Shown piece after piece: positions 1 to 10,942 of a stretch of 64,000 nucleotides of DNA (position 1 is the stretch's first letter; the number at the start of each line of letters is the position of its first letter). Under the pieces are notes generated by a model. That model did no database searches and was not told the origin of the DNA. It was given only the letters and a program-made list of their open reading frames with translations. Where the stretch lies: positions 310,001 through 374,000 of the forward strand of contig JAUTXW010000328.1 in the NCBI GenBank assembly GCA_030620095.1. The letters are read 5' to 3'. Position numbers and translations under genes: made by a program. The DNA comes from Kuschelorhynchus macadamiae (lineage: Eukaryota; Arthropoda; Insecta; Coleoptera; Curculionidae).

Positions 1-226
1 ATATATTTTTATAGCATTGAAGCTATGAATAAATAAAAATATGTAATACAGAGAAGAGGGAAGCACATGTTAGTGGCGAAGCTAGAACCCCCCCAGCACT
101 CGCGATAATGTGTTATGGAGCTGATGATTTTTTTAAGTCATCACTTATTTTCCTGCCTTGTTAAACTTGAAATTATGCAAAACCAAACATTACTGAATTT
201 TTTTTAGTCATCATTACATCATGTTA
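1..226. other. non-genic flank with hAT-like terminus
   Basis: No coding sequence is seen. At 71-95 the string TAGTGGCGAAGCTAGAACCC followed by a C run resembles the AGTGGCG termini seen at other hAT-like remnants in this window, for example 13754 and 24487. It is probably one decayed end. No partner end was found. Confidence 0.3.
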
Positions 227-410
227 CGAACAAAGCCCGAAATTGTACAAAGTTGACAATGTACAGACATTTTTGTACAAAGTCGGCATTGCACACCTCA
301 ACCATACAAAGTACGAAAGTTATTTGTTTTGACGTACTTTGTCCGACTTTGCCTGTACAAAGTCAGCATTGTACAGGTCTATCTGTGCAAAGTTGTTTTT
401 ACCAACAACT
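227..410 (+). repeat. left terminal inverted repeat with subterminal motifs
   Basis: Starts CGAACAAAGCCCGAAATTG and then carries spaced copies of TGTACAAAGTC and CATTGTACA in both orientations (248-265, 272-292, 306-345, 354-378, 385-396). The right end repeats the set inverted. Confidence 0.7.
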
Positions 411-464
411 GAAGAAGTGAGGTTATAGTTTCGCTGCTTTTTCAGTTTAAATAAAACGACGCTC

Positions 465-2544
465 TACTTAAAAATTAATGAATTACATATTGGTGTAAAT
501 AGTTTTATTATTAAAACAGAGCAACATTATAATAGGCTAATTAATGAAGTTCTGACTGCCAAAAACCGCCCAAAAAAACCTCAACAGATTACAGGCGGCT
601 TAAACGTTATGATGTGCTTACAGTGGGTGACAGCAAGAAATTGATTTTACCTATGTGCAAATCAGCTGAGAATAACGTAAAATATTACGTTCGTAATTTG
701 GAATTATTTAATATAATTAAAAACGCTCATGTGGAAACTGGGCACGGTGGAATTCATAAACTAGAACATAATTCAAAACAAAAATATGTCAACATAACAA
801 GAGATATTATTAAAATTTTCCTGGAGAATTGTCAGTCATGTTTAAAGAAGCGAGTGTATCCCAAAAAGGGCATAGTTGTCAAACCTATGGTTTTTAATGA
901 GGTAAACTTACGAGCCTTGACTTAATTGATTTTCAAACGTGTCCAAACGGGGAATACAAATTTATATTAAACTATCAAGACCACTTAAGCAAATTCGTAA
1001 CTCTTCGTCCATTAAAAAGTAAAAGAGCTGCTGAAGTGGTATACCATCTTGTGGACATATTCTGTCTATTTGGCGCTCCATCAGTTTTGAGGTCCGACAA
1101 TGGAAGGGAGTTTGTAAACAGCGTAATCGAAGAACTAAAATATATTTGGCCAGAATTAAAAATTGTACATGGGAAGCCTCGACATTCCCAAAGTCAGGGT
1201 AGTGTAGAGAGGGCGAACCGCGACGTAGAAGATATAATTGTAGCATGGATGGAGGACAATAAATCAAAAAAACGGAGCGAAGGGTTGCGCTTCTGACAAT
1301 TTCAAAAAACAACAGTTTCCATTCCGGCATTAAACAAACACCGTTTGAAGTTATGTTTGGAAGAATAGCTAAACTAGGCTTAGCATCCAGCAGCCTACCT
1401 AAATCAGTTGTTGAAAATTTAACTACGGAAGAAGAAATGGAAACAGTTTTTGGTTCGTTAGAAATTGTACACAAAACTCAAGAGAATAATGGTACTGACA
1501 ACGAGAAAGAAAATGAAATGATTTAAATGAAAATAATCCAGTAATTGTAGTGCACGCCTATGAACAAGTAGATAACGTTAGTTTTGAGATTATTGAAACA
1601 GATCACCAGCCAAATGAAGAGTTATTTATAACAACTGACCAAGAAAATCTAGAAAATGTTTCTGCGACTGAAATCGACAGCACGATTTTAGACATAAAAA
1701 ATAGTATTTCAGAAAACCAAAAATTAGCTATAGCTGGATTACATGAGCAAGCGAAACGAATGAAAATAGGAAGCGAAAAAAGATACCCACCTATAGAAAA
1801 AGGTTCACATGTTACTGTACCGATTGCAGCTTTAGATAGAGGTGGGTAAAAACTTAATTTTTTCTAGAGTTGCTTTGAAAGGTGCCAATATGGCACAGGT
1901 AGCACACCTTGAAAAACTTCCATTGCACACATCGCGAGGAATTTGACATTTTAAATTAATTGTTGGTTAATTTTGACCTTGAAGTTTTGTTTTGGTATAA
2001 TAGAAATTTGAGTTCATTATTATTTTACGTCATACAGCTGTAGAAAAAGTATAGTGTGCAGCACGTCTGAAAATGGCTTCTTTCACACTAGTATGACTGT
2101 GGACCGAGCCGAATGCGAATTCCACAAGTCGTACGAGTATGAAACAGTTGAAAACTTGTTACATAATATACTATTACTTAGCTTTAATTTTCGTTTTATT
2201 TGTTTAAGGTAAGGGTGATTCAAGAAATCTAATTGGCATGGTTATGGAAGTCACTACGGATGGTTACTACAAAATTGGAACATCTAGTGGAGTCTTGCCT
2301 CAATTATATTTTAGAAACCAAATTGCAGCATGCAAATCAAATCATGTAATTCTACTGAAGAAGTTCCAGAAGATAGATGCATTTTACGAACAGCTAGTAA
2401 TAGTCAATCTAAATTCGGAGGACAAGGATTCACACAGGATGTAACTGTGCCAGGAAATGTACTGATAGAAAATGCCATTGCCGAAAAAAAAAATTAAAAT
2501 GCAATTCAAAATGTCACAAAGCTTTGGATTGTACCAATAAATAA
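465..2544 (+). pseudogene. KRBA2-like integrase transposase, decayed
   Basis: Broken reading frames form one gene. The N-terminal part (465-610) and a zinc-binding-like H...H...CQSC region (614-925) are followed by the integrase core. That core carries the three acidic residues expected of the fold: D in LIDF (around 925), D in RSDNGREF (1096-1119) and E in GSVERAN (1198-1218). A linker runs 1290-1530, an acidic region 1550-1841, and the C-terminal part 2209-2544 ends in a Cys-rich tail (KCNSKCH...C) with stop at 2544. Frameshifts lie near 568, 924, 1290, 1525 and 2330. The last block joins in frame only if 1842-2208 is removed as an intron. In this family the enzyme cuts and rejoins element ends; this copy cannot encode a working protein. 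Confidence 0.75.
1842..2208 (+). other. candidate intron in KRBA2-like transposase
   Basis: The upstream block ends DR-G at 1841 and the downstream block starts at 2209. Removing 1842-2208 (donor GTGGGT, acceptor TTTGTTTAAG) joins G with GT and gives an uninterrupted ...DRGKGDSRNLIG... as expected for the family. The donor is suboptimal. An inserted fragment is the alternative. Confidence 0.45.
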
Positions 2545-2607
2545 AAAAACTGTATTAAAGGATAATACGGCGTTTTGCATATCCAAATCAATACCAATTT
2601 ACTATTA

Positions 2608-2785
2608 AATCGAGCTTTGTACGAATGTATCTGTACAATGTTAACATTGTACACTTAACACTGAACAAAGTGCGTTAAAATGAATAAATTCGGGAATTTG
2701 TACGAATGAGGTGTGCAATACCGACTTTGTACAAAAATATCTGTGCATTGTCAACTTTTAATTTTATAATTTCGGGCTTTGTTCG
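2608..2785 (-). repeat. right terminal inverted repeat with subterminal motifs
   Basis: Contains GAGCTTTGTACGAATG, CTGTACAATG, ACATTGTACAC, CCGACTTTGTACAAAAAT and the terminal AATTTCGGGCTTTGTTCG. Read in reverse complement these match the left terminus in order and spacing. Confidence 0.65.
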
Positions 2786-2945
2786 ATATATATATGTATA
2801 TATATATATTTTCTTGAAACATTTTTATTGGGCGCCATTTTGTTCCATCATATTGGATTCCTATCAATATGTTACCAGTTTCTTTTTATCCATGCCACAA
2901 TTGACTTTTGGAAATAATTTAAAATAAATTCAGTAAGTAGTTTTG
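2786..2945 (+). repeat. GCCGCCATTTTG array, fragment A
   Basis: After a short TA-rich tract (2786-2810) comes one unit of the array family (GGGCGCCATTTTGTTCCATC at 2829-2848, then CAATATGTTACCAGTTTC). It closely matches the first units of the arrays at 25.9, 38.4 and 41.1 kb. The array is then interrupted by the retrotransposon at 2950-5866 and resumes as array B. Confidence 0.75.
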
Positions 2946-2984
2946 ACACATTATTATTATATTAGCGTTTTAGGTGTACATGAA

Positions 2985-5581
2985 TAATGAATACGATTGA
3001 TTTTTATACAGAATTGCATTCTTTCGCTAACATTGAAACCTTAAATATTTGTCCGACTGAGTTGCGCTCCAATGAAAATGATTTAACATATTAACTAGCG
3101 CTAGAAAAACTTCCAAGAATTTGTATTGTTTGTTGAGAGTTTAGACTGCACGTTTGATGTCATAATTTTGAGTAAAACTTGGCAGATTAACTGGTTGGAC
3201 ATATTTACGTTATACATGTTGACGGTTTTGAGAATATAAGGTATAACGATGTGACTTTTTCAATTTTAAACTTCAAATATAATGAAATTAATTATCAAAT
3301 TTTTGCGCTGTATAGACCACCATCATCCCATGTTACTAACTTTCTAGGATAACAACAGAATGCGAATCTTGTATCGATCATTTTTTTCTTTACTGCCCCC
3401 TGAAAATAACTTATACATTTCAGTTTATTCCTTAAATTATTACATCTGATATAACAGATCATCTTCCTATCGTTTTAAAAATACAATCACTTATTAAAAT
3501 TGATAAAAATTATAAAAACGAAGAAAGATACTACATGCATCTCAACTATAATAAATTAAAGCAAATATTAGAGAAAACTCGATGGGATGATGGGTATGAC
3601 AAAAACCAAAGCGAATCCGCATATGATTTTTTTAGTAATAAATTAAACCACGTCATTAAATCTTCACATGAAAAAATCACAATAACCGCAAGGATAAAAA
3701 AACTAAAGCCTTGGATAACTTCTGGCCTAGTAAAATCTATTAGACATAGGGACATACTAAAAAAACAAATTCTAAAAAATAAAAGTAATGCAACACTTAT
3801 AAGTGAATACAAAAATTATAGAAATACTCTAAATAAACTAATAAAAGAAACTAAAGCAAACTACTTTGAAAATAAATTTGGGGTAACCAAGCAAAATCCC
3901 AAAAAAATATGGCAAATAATAAATGAAAAACTACAGTATAAAAATACTATCCAAAATAACCAAAATCTCTCGCTAAAAGATGATAACAATGTTTTACAAC
4001 AAAATAAGAAAATAGTTGCAGACATATTTAATAAATACTTCATAAATATTGGTAAAACAATGGCAGACAAACTCCCTTCTGAGAAAAAATATAATAACCA
4101 AATAAATTATCCGAGTATATTTTTAATGCCAGTATCCGAGGAGGAGGTAAAAAATAATACAAACGGATTAAAAAATAACTCTGCACCTGGATTAGACGGA
4201 ATTACTAGTAAAATGCTGAAGGAAATACGAAATTTTATTGCTAAGCCTCTAACACATATTTTTAACTGTTCCATTTTGACGGGTATAATTCCTTGTGAAT
4301 TGAAGAAGTCGGTTGTCATACCTATTCATAAAGGTAAAGAGACTTATTTACCGGGCAATTACCGGCCGATATCGCTAATTAATAATATTGCAAAAGTATT
4401 GGAAGTTTGTATAAGGGACAGAATTATAAACCACACAGAAAAACATAACAGTCTTTCTCCGAGTCAATTTGGATTTCGTCATGGAAGATCAACGGCAGAC
4501 GCACTTTAAGAGGTATCAAACTTTATTTATAATGCTATTAATAGAAGCAAAAAAACCCCTTGCGATCTTCTTGAATTTGGCCATAACTTAATAAGGAGTT
4601 ATCTTGAAGATCGGACACAATGTGTATGGGTACAAAATGATTACAGCAGTTTTAAAATAGTACAGTGTGGTGTTCCACAAGGAACCGTAGTTGGAACACT
4701 CCTCTTTTCCTTATATATTAATGACCTCCTTTGCCTCACTACATCCAGCAAACTGGTCTTGTATGCAGATGATACTATTCTTCTTGTACAGGGGGATAGC
4801 TGGAATGCTACAGTGGAGCACACCATATCTGAATTTGCAAAGGTACGTTAATGGTTGGGTGAAAACCGATTGACAATTAACATGGAAAAAACAAAATATA
4901 TGTGTTTCACTATCCTTGACTCTCACCAATTTGATGCTAATCGGATAAAAATGCATACGCTCCAGTGTTTATCAAATGAGACACCATGCCACTACAATGA
5001 TTTTCTGAATAAAACTGAATGTATCAGATATCTCGGCGTTGTAATTCGAAACTTTGTAAACTAATTTATAAATTCTATCAAATCAAAAATATCATGCCAA
5101 TCAATATCCTCAAATTATTATATATCACACTAGCTGAATCAGTCATTAGATGCGGTCTGTCAATATGGGGAGGGGCATTTAATACAACACTAAATATTTT
5201 AAATGTAACTCAAAGATATCTCCTTAAAGTAATTTACAAAAAAAAGCCAGATACTCTACCAAACTTCTGTATCAAGAAGCCCAAGTTTTAACCTTGCAAC
5301 AGTTGTATGTAAAATCAGTACTTTTGATAGTTTACGAACATCCCGAACTAAGGCTGCAACCTATTCTAAATAATTATCATACCAGAAGCAGATCGGTGGA
5401 GTCCGTATGTGTTCCTTTCCTGTCCAGAACATGAAACCAAAGATATTTGACATACTTTGGTCCGACAGTTTATAACTTGCTTCCGCTTAATATCCGACGT
5501 ATACAGAACAGAAACCTTTTTAGTAAAAAAATCTCAATTTTCTTGAAACAAAATTTCGAGGTTTACTGGCACCTTAAGTAG
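2985..5581 (+). pseudogene. LINE ORF2 (endonuclease + reverse transcriptase), decayed
   Basis: Apurinic-like endonuclease pieces include FDVIILSKTW (about 3153-3182), IFALYRPPSS (about 3298-3327) and SDHLPIV (about 3457-3477). The reverse transcriptase follows: SAPGLDGI (4181-4204), VIPIHKG and NYRPISL (4315-4377), SQFGFRHGRST (4463-4495), CGVPQGTVVG (4666-4695), YADDTIL (4762-4782), then a C-terminal tail to a stop at 5581. The polymerase motif A (the AFD block) is missing: the frame jumps near 4573 from the conserved C to FG, so about 25 residues including one catalytic aspartate are deleted. Stop and frameshift lesions occur at 4509, 4850, 5064 and 5291. It cannot retrotranspose. Confidence 0.8.
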
Positions 5582-5840
5582 ATAGCAAATTTTTACTTAT
5601 TTAAATTCTATAATTTTTAAAATTATTTTATCGCTTATATTAGTGTGAAATTATATGATTTTAGGTTAGGCACATACTTAGTTTGTACGCAGTAGCATTT
5701 TTTTAGTATAGGTTATAATTTAAGAATTTAGCAACAGGTAATTACAACAAAATTTCTTTTCTTTTGTACACACACAGATGATACATCTAGGTGTGCAATC
5801 ATCTTTCAAGTAATATTGTAAACATTTTCTACGTAATATA

Positions 5841-5864
5841 TTTGATTTGATTTGATTTGATTTG
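5841..5864 (+). repeat. (TTTGA)n LINE tail
   Basis: Five perfect TTTGA units form the 3' tail of the retrotransposon at 2950-5866. Such short tandem tails replace poly(A) in CR1/jockey-like elements. Confidence 0.8.
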
Positions 5865-5866
5865 AA

Positions 5867-6560
5867 TCTGGTAAGTGGTTTATAAGCTATGCCGGGAACT
5901 ATAGACAGACAGAGACGGTGATTTTTTTCACAGTTATAAACACTTCACTAGGCTGCCATTTTGTTTCGCCATAATATTGGATTTTAACCAAAATATTACC
6001 AGGTTATTCCTATATGACGCTTAATCGTCATCAAAATTTGAAGTCAATCGGATAGGTAGTCTTTAATCTATGCCGCGAACTGACAAGCAGACACACAGAT
6101 CGACAGATGGAACGACGGAATAGATAAAATATATTTTTTGGCATCTAGGGGCGCTAAAACGTGAAGATATGTAAAACCTGAGAGTGTGATTTTTCACGAT
6201 TCAAAACATTTTATTTGACCGCCATTTTGTTCGGCCATCCTGAATTAATACTACAATTTTACTAGTTGACCCCTATACCACAAATAGTTATGACACACAA
6301 TTTGAAATCAATCCATTAAGCAGTTTTTCAGACTGAATTTTTAAATATTTTATTAAGCCGTCATTTTGTTCCGCCATCTTGTATTCGTACCAAAATGGTT
6401 CCAGTCAATTTCAATATAATACATAGTGTTTGTGCAAAATTTGAGATAAATTGGATAAGTAGTTTTTTAGCTATGTCGCGAACAGAGAGATATCTGGGAC
6501 CCTGAAACGTGAAGATCTGAAACAATCTTGGAGGGTGATTTTTTCACGATTACAATACTT
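5867..6560 (+). repeat. GCCGCCATTTTG array B
   Basis: This continues array A after the retrotransposon. Unit heads are at about 5950, 6219 and 6358 (the last two 139 bp apart), each reading GCC(G/T)CATTTTGTT(C/T)CGCCAT. Each is followed by ATT(C)GTACCAAAAT...TTACCAG and AATTTGA...TAAGTAG. GACAG-rich tracts at 5907-5920 and 6086-6110 and the closing segment GTGAAGATCTGAAA...GATTTTTTCACGATTAC occur twice. No coding potential is visible. Confidence 0.75.
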
Positions 6561-7969
6561 TCCTTTTACGAAGGATGTAAAAAGAAAAATATGTACATTA
6601 TCCACATCTACTTAAATCAAAAAATCAAAAACAACTTTTCTATTAATTCAACATAATAAAAGCTTCAAAAATATTCTAAACTTAAATTATCTATCCCATA
6701 TTGTACCCTGCAAAACTAAAGCCAAATTTGAAGAATGAATTAGATCTAGCCGTGCCAAATGTTTTAATTGGAGTGGGAAGTTTGGATATTAGATCTTCAA
6801 ATTCAATATGAGGAGTATCTTCATTTGCAGGAAAAATAAACCTTTGACCGGCCGTTAATTTTCAAAATTTTATAACAAACTCCGAATTCTGAATCTGATT
6901 GTTTAGAAATTGTGTTGTTGGTAGAGTTACTAAAAGATGGATAATAGCGGTCTTAGAAATAAAAGGTTAAATATAAAATTCCTTACAAGAGAGTAAAATC
7001 GTAAAACGCCCGATTTATGTTTTTTCAGCCGAAGCCGATAGCTTTAAGCTTTAACTGTTTTTGCAGGAGTGTTAAGGCTCCGAACTCCTGCAGGGCTTTC
7101 CGGAAAAATAAAATCCGCGCACCCTGCTAGTGACGATACCTTAGGAATGTCGAATAAGGTTTAAAAGTTTCGTCTTTCCTGTGCTTTTCTATGTAGTTTA
7201 GTTTGAAGTTAGAAGCTTTATTTGTTTTGTCAGCAGCTCGCAAAAACGGGGTTTTTAAATAATTTAGTTTTAAGTAAACATTCATTTAAAGTCATTTAAA
7301 CAAAATTCCACTTATTGCTGCTTAATGGCGTTTATGATTAGAAAACACTTGAATTAGCTGGTTTTTTACATAATATATGAGGAATTAGTGCATTTGGTTT
7401 AAAGAAAATTAAAAGTTGTTGAAAAATACTTTTGGAAATTTTAAAAAAGTCGGTAAATTGGTTTTACCCTGAACCTCTCTCGTTATGAATCCGCCCTTTT
7501 GTCAAGGGAATCTTTCATCACTTTCAGCAAGCATAGCTGGGCCAGTGAGTTTTAAATAAACTCTTGCCATTACGATGTTAATGTCTCACTGACCGACCAC
7601 TTTAATATAAAGTGTGTCCCAGATTTGCTTTTCTATATAGGGATATCGGTCCCTATTAGCGCGTCCCCAGCGCATTAGATATCTTCAGTTTTACTATCGG
7701 TCATATGGTTTTGGAAATATCGGCGAAAAAACGGATTTCGTTTTTCACCAGTAAATCCAAAACGGTAAATTTCACAGCTGTCAAAATGCGACATTATTGA
7801 GACACTTTTTTTAAGACTAATAGGATGGCGTGTAAAGTGCGGGACACGAAAGAAAACCGGGCGGTCCTTAAAATAAAGGTTCATAGTCTTAAGCAAGCGG
7901 AAAAGTAAAATCTGTGTACGCAAATAAATTTTCTGTTATTTTATTTGTTGTAATAGTTTGCCGCTTCAC
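6561..7969. other. non-genic region with repeat fragments
   Basis: No gene is recognised. A short piece at 7446-7500 (GTCGGTAAATTGG, then CTCTCGTTATGAATC) matches the head of the array family seen at 24390, 38335 and 40985. At 7608-7640 GTGTGTCCCAGATTTGC resembles the terminus of the mariner-like element at 45127. The open frame at 7675-7923 (minus) has no recognisable domain. Confidence 0.5.
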
Positions 7970-9480
7970 CTATACAGTGCGCCAGCTAAGCGGTACGGAA
8001 AATTAACCGAGAATTTAGTAAATTTCGCACTGGTCCACTTGTAATTGAGATGTGCCTAGTATATTCCAATTCAAAATCGAACACAACGCGCTGAATTTTA
8101 CACTGGTGTTTCGGAAAGTAGTGTAAGAAAAATTTTAAGAGAACATAATGATCGCTCATGTTCTACTTCACCTTTAAAATCTCCTGGTAAAAAATACCCC
8201 GATTATCATATAAAGATAAAATTGACGATTTTCAAGTAATTCGACGAACAATAGAGGATTTTTATATAAACTTGAAGAAGGTTCCCACCTGCAAACCCCT
8301 ACTTCGTGCTGTAAAGAACAAAATAGATTTTCCGTACGGGTATAAAACCTTAAATCGGCTTTTACGATCAAATGGTTTTGTTTGGCGCAAGTGTCTAAAT
8401 AAACGAAAATTGCTTATTGAGAGACGAAATATTTTTCACTGGCGGGTGAAATATCTATGAACTGTAAGGCAATATCGGCAAGAAGGACGCAATATTGTGT
8501 ATCTAGACGAAACCTGGGTAGATAATGATATGACAGTGAACAAATGCTGGCAAACCGAAAGTGTTACAGGTGTTGTTCAGGGAATCCGCTCTAGTAATCG
8601 CTGTATTATAGATCATGCTGGTTCAGAAGCCGGATTTGTTCCAGGTGCTGCTTTAGTTTTTCGCTCGGTACTAACAACTGGAGACTATCATGGACAGATG
8701 AATAGAGACAATTTTGAAAAGTGGTTGCTCGAGAAGCTTCTACCTAACACTCCTCCCAAATCAGTCGTGGTAATGGATAATGCATCTTATCATTCTCACG
8801 TAGAAGATAGTGCCAACTAAATACTCTACAAAAGCTCATATGATAATATGATATCGTGGCTTAAATCGAACAATCTTGCATGTGATCCAAGATGGAGAAA
8901 CTATCAATTATATGAAGTAATATCAGCCAACAAGTCTAGAGAAAAAAAGTATAAAATTGACGGTCTTTTACGTAACCTCGGTCATACACCTTTAAGGCTT
9001 TAGCACCTTTAAGGCTGCCTCCATATATGTGCGAGCTCAACCCTATTGAACTTGCATGGACAGGAGTAAAAAAGTATATTCGAAAGAGCAACATTGGTGA
9101 ACTTTCAAATAAAGATTTAAATAAAATAACATTAGAAGCAATTGACTCAATATCGGCTGAAAATTGGAAATAGTAAGTTAAACATGTTCGTTCTATTGAA
9201 GATAAATACTGGGAAGTAGATGGCAAAATTGAAACGGTTATTGATGATTTAGTTATCACACTGGGATCTTCAAGTTGTGACGACAAAACATCATCATTTT
9301 CAGAGGAAGGCAACGATTTAGAAGGAATCGAACCTTTAGAATCACAGTCGTCAACCTCAAAAATGGCTTAGTTTTTTTTCATATATTTTGTAAAATTGTT
9401 CATAAAGTAGCTGTCAATAAACTGCTTCAAAATAATTAATTTTCTGTTCAATACCGGGTGTCAAAACATATCTAATATTG
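7970..9480 (+). mobile_element. IS630/Tc1-like DNA transposon, copy A
   Basis: A DDE-transposase pseudogene with flanks. A possible left end is CAGTGCGCCAGCTAAGCGG (7976-7994). No convincing mirrored right end was found, so the borders are approximate. A second, inverted and shorter copy of the same family lies at 50285-51234 and differs at few positions over shared sequence, which implies fairly recent activity. Confidence 0.65.
8084..9371 (+). pseudogene. IS630/Tc1-like DDE transposase, decayed (copy A)
   Basis: The N-terminal helix-turn-helix (TGVSESSVRKILREH, about 8102-8146) precedes a second DNA-binding region (8240-8460). The catalytic core has the first Asp in VYLDETW (8500-8520), the second in VVMDNASYHS (8767-8796) and the Glu in CELNPIELAW (9030-9060), followed by an acidic/Ser-rich tail and a stop at 9371. 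Lesions are a frameshift near 8205, a TGA at 8458-8460, loss of two bases near 8811 (copy B reads VEDKVPT here, copy A VEDSAN-stop) and shifts near 8850 and 8950. A conserved TGCAACC-type insertion was not seen. The family's enzyme cuts at TA targets; this copy is inactive. Confidence 0.8.
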
Positions 9481-9496
9481 CAATTAATAGTAGGGG
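9372..9496. other. 3' flank of transposon copy A
   Basis: AT-rich, non-coding. No repeat or signal was identified apart from the T run directly after the stop codon. Confidence 0.4.
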
Positions 9497-10252
9497 AGCC
9501 AGCATTGATTCCAGTGAACAAGATTTATCAAAATTTTAACTTATGCAGTTCGACTTTAGGCTATTCGGGTATGCCAAAAGTGACCGTTTGTCTCCGTTTG
9601 TCATATTACTTTGTACAGGGGGCGTCATTGTGAAGGACTATACAGGGCGTTTCCTAATTGCGTGCTAATGTTAAGGGGGATGATTCTTGGACCTTTTTAA
9701 GAAAAAAGGTTAATATAAACCTAAAAGTCTTAACTTTGGAGATACAGGGTTTTAAAGAAACATTTTTTTTAAATCCTAATTCTGATGCTATTATAGATAG
9801 ATAACTGTGTGAAATTTGGTACACGTCTTTTGTGCATAAAAAGGCATTTTTTCAATTTTCAATCAATTTTTAAAATTTCTACCAGTGGCGTGCACAAGTA
9901 ATTAACCTGGGTAAATCCGTATGCTCCTCAATGCATAGAAGACGTGTATCAAATTTCATGCAGTTATCTACAATAGCATCAGAATTGGGATGAAAAAAAA
10001 TGTTTTCTTTTTAAGCTTTACCATCCTGTATCTCAAAAGTTAAGACTTTTAGGACATAAAAACACCCCCTTTAACATCAGCACGCAATTAGGAAACGCCC
10101 TGTATAGTACTTCACAACGACGCCGACGGCCCCTGTATAAAGTAATATGATAAACGGAGACAGACGGCCACTTTTGGCATACCCGAGTAGCCCAAAGTCG
10201 AACTGCATAAATTAAAATTTTGATAAATTTTGTTCACTGGATCTGATCTGGA
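9497..10252. repeat. large palindromic (foldback) element
   Basis: The left arm (9497-9870) is the inverted copy of the right arm (9925-10252). For example CAGTTCGACTTTAGGCTATT (9546) pairs with the complement of AGCCCAAAGTCGAACTGCAT (10188). The inner boundaries ACAGGGCGTTTCCTAATTGC (9640) and AATTAGGAAACGCCCTGTAT (10087) are also mirrored, so it may be a MITE nested symmetrically in another or one compound foldback. The loop holds CCAGTGGCGTGCACAAG. No protein is encoded. Confidence 0.8.
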
Positions 10253-10708
10253 TCTGAATCGTGTATCACTATACTGGGTGGTCCAATAATTGTGTGCGTA
10301 GGCAGTAACCCGGGAACCGTTAATGACAGAACTCAAGAAAAAATATATTTATAGGTAAATCGATCAAGAAAAATCAAAATTAAATCATTTTAAAATTCGA
10401 AAGTTCGCCGTTTTTTGCAACACAAAAGAGATATAGAAGTGCGGTACACGAAAAAAACAGACAAATATAGATAAAGGTTCATTAGGCATAGTTACATTTT
10501 TTAATTATCTGAAGTGCGTATAGTCAAAAAGGAGTGCCATATTATTTAAAGAACGACGGGACACCACTGGTTTAAAAAGATTTGTTGGCCAACCCTCCTA
10601 AATCGATTGACTCCGCCCGGTTTTCTTACATGTCCCGTACTATACGACATGTTTCCATTGTTTTTAGTTATCCCGCAACCCGCATTTTTGTTATGGCCGC
10701 CATATTGG
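10253..10708. other. fragment related to 22-kb palindrome family
   Basis: 10290-10440 (AACCGTTAATGACAG..., AAATCGATCAAGAAAAAT, AAAATTCGAAAGTTCGCCG) matches 22038-22140 (AACCGTTGATCG..., AAATCGACCAAGAAAAAT, AAGTTCGAAAAATGGCCGC). At 10693-10712 a lone GGCCGCCATATTGGATTTTT looks like part of an array unit abutting the next transposon. No gene is seen. Confidence 0.5.
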
Positions 10709-10834
10709 ATTTTTGGAAAAAGCGTAAAATTTCCAGTCTAGTGATAGATAGATGAAAGATTTGAGTTTTATCGAAATATCACACTTCGTAAATCTAGGTC
10801 TCAATTTTTTGTAAGGAGGCCATGATTTATTTGT
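10709..10834 (+). repeat. left terminal inverted repeat
   Basis: Mirrors 12600-12740 with scattered mismatches. The shared blocks are CAGTCTAGTGAT, AGATTTGAGT, TCGAAATATCACACTTCGTA and GGAGGCCATGATTTATTTGT. Confidence 0.85.
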
Positions 10835-10942
10835 AACAAAACTGGGCTTTGACTTTGACGTTAAATAGTTCAAAGTATCAGAGTTGTGTTTGAATAAGTA
10901 GTACCCTCTTCTCTCAATAAAATCATAAATCTGACACATGAA

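Larger units (their letters stand above)
227..2785 (+). mobile_element. KRBA2-like/Ginger-type DNA transposon
   Basis: This is a nearly complete cut-and-paste element. The left end, ACGAACAAAGCCCGAAATTG (226-245), is mirrored by AATTTCGGGCTTTGTTCG ending at 2785. Both ends carry several copies of a palindrome-like motif, TGTACAAAGT(C)...ATTGTACA, at 248-400 and 2612-2750, which probably bind transposase. Between them lies a single broken gene for an integrase-fold transposase. Assignment to the Ginger/KRBA2-like group rests on the integrase region and the cysteine-rich tail. A target-site duplication could not be confirmed. Confidence 0.75.
2950..5866 (+). mobile_element. jockey/CR1-type non-LTR retrotransposon with TTGAT tail
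   Basis: A 5'-truncated element, endonuclease to 3' tail, ending in a (TTTGA)n run at 5841-5864 instead of poly(A). It carries endonuclease and reverse-transcriptase relics in the right order. The sequences on both sides (up to 2945 and from 5867) belong to the same repeat array, so the element inserted into that array. The exact 5' edge (about 2945-2985) is uncertain. Confidence 0.75.

Noticed and set aside
7675..7923. 82-codon minus-strand gene
   Set aside because: No recognisable domain, AT-poor only locally, and flanked by transposon-end strings; probably accidental.
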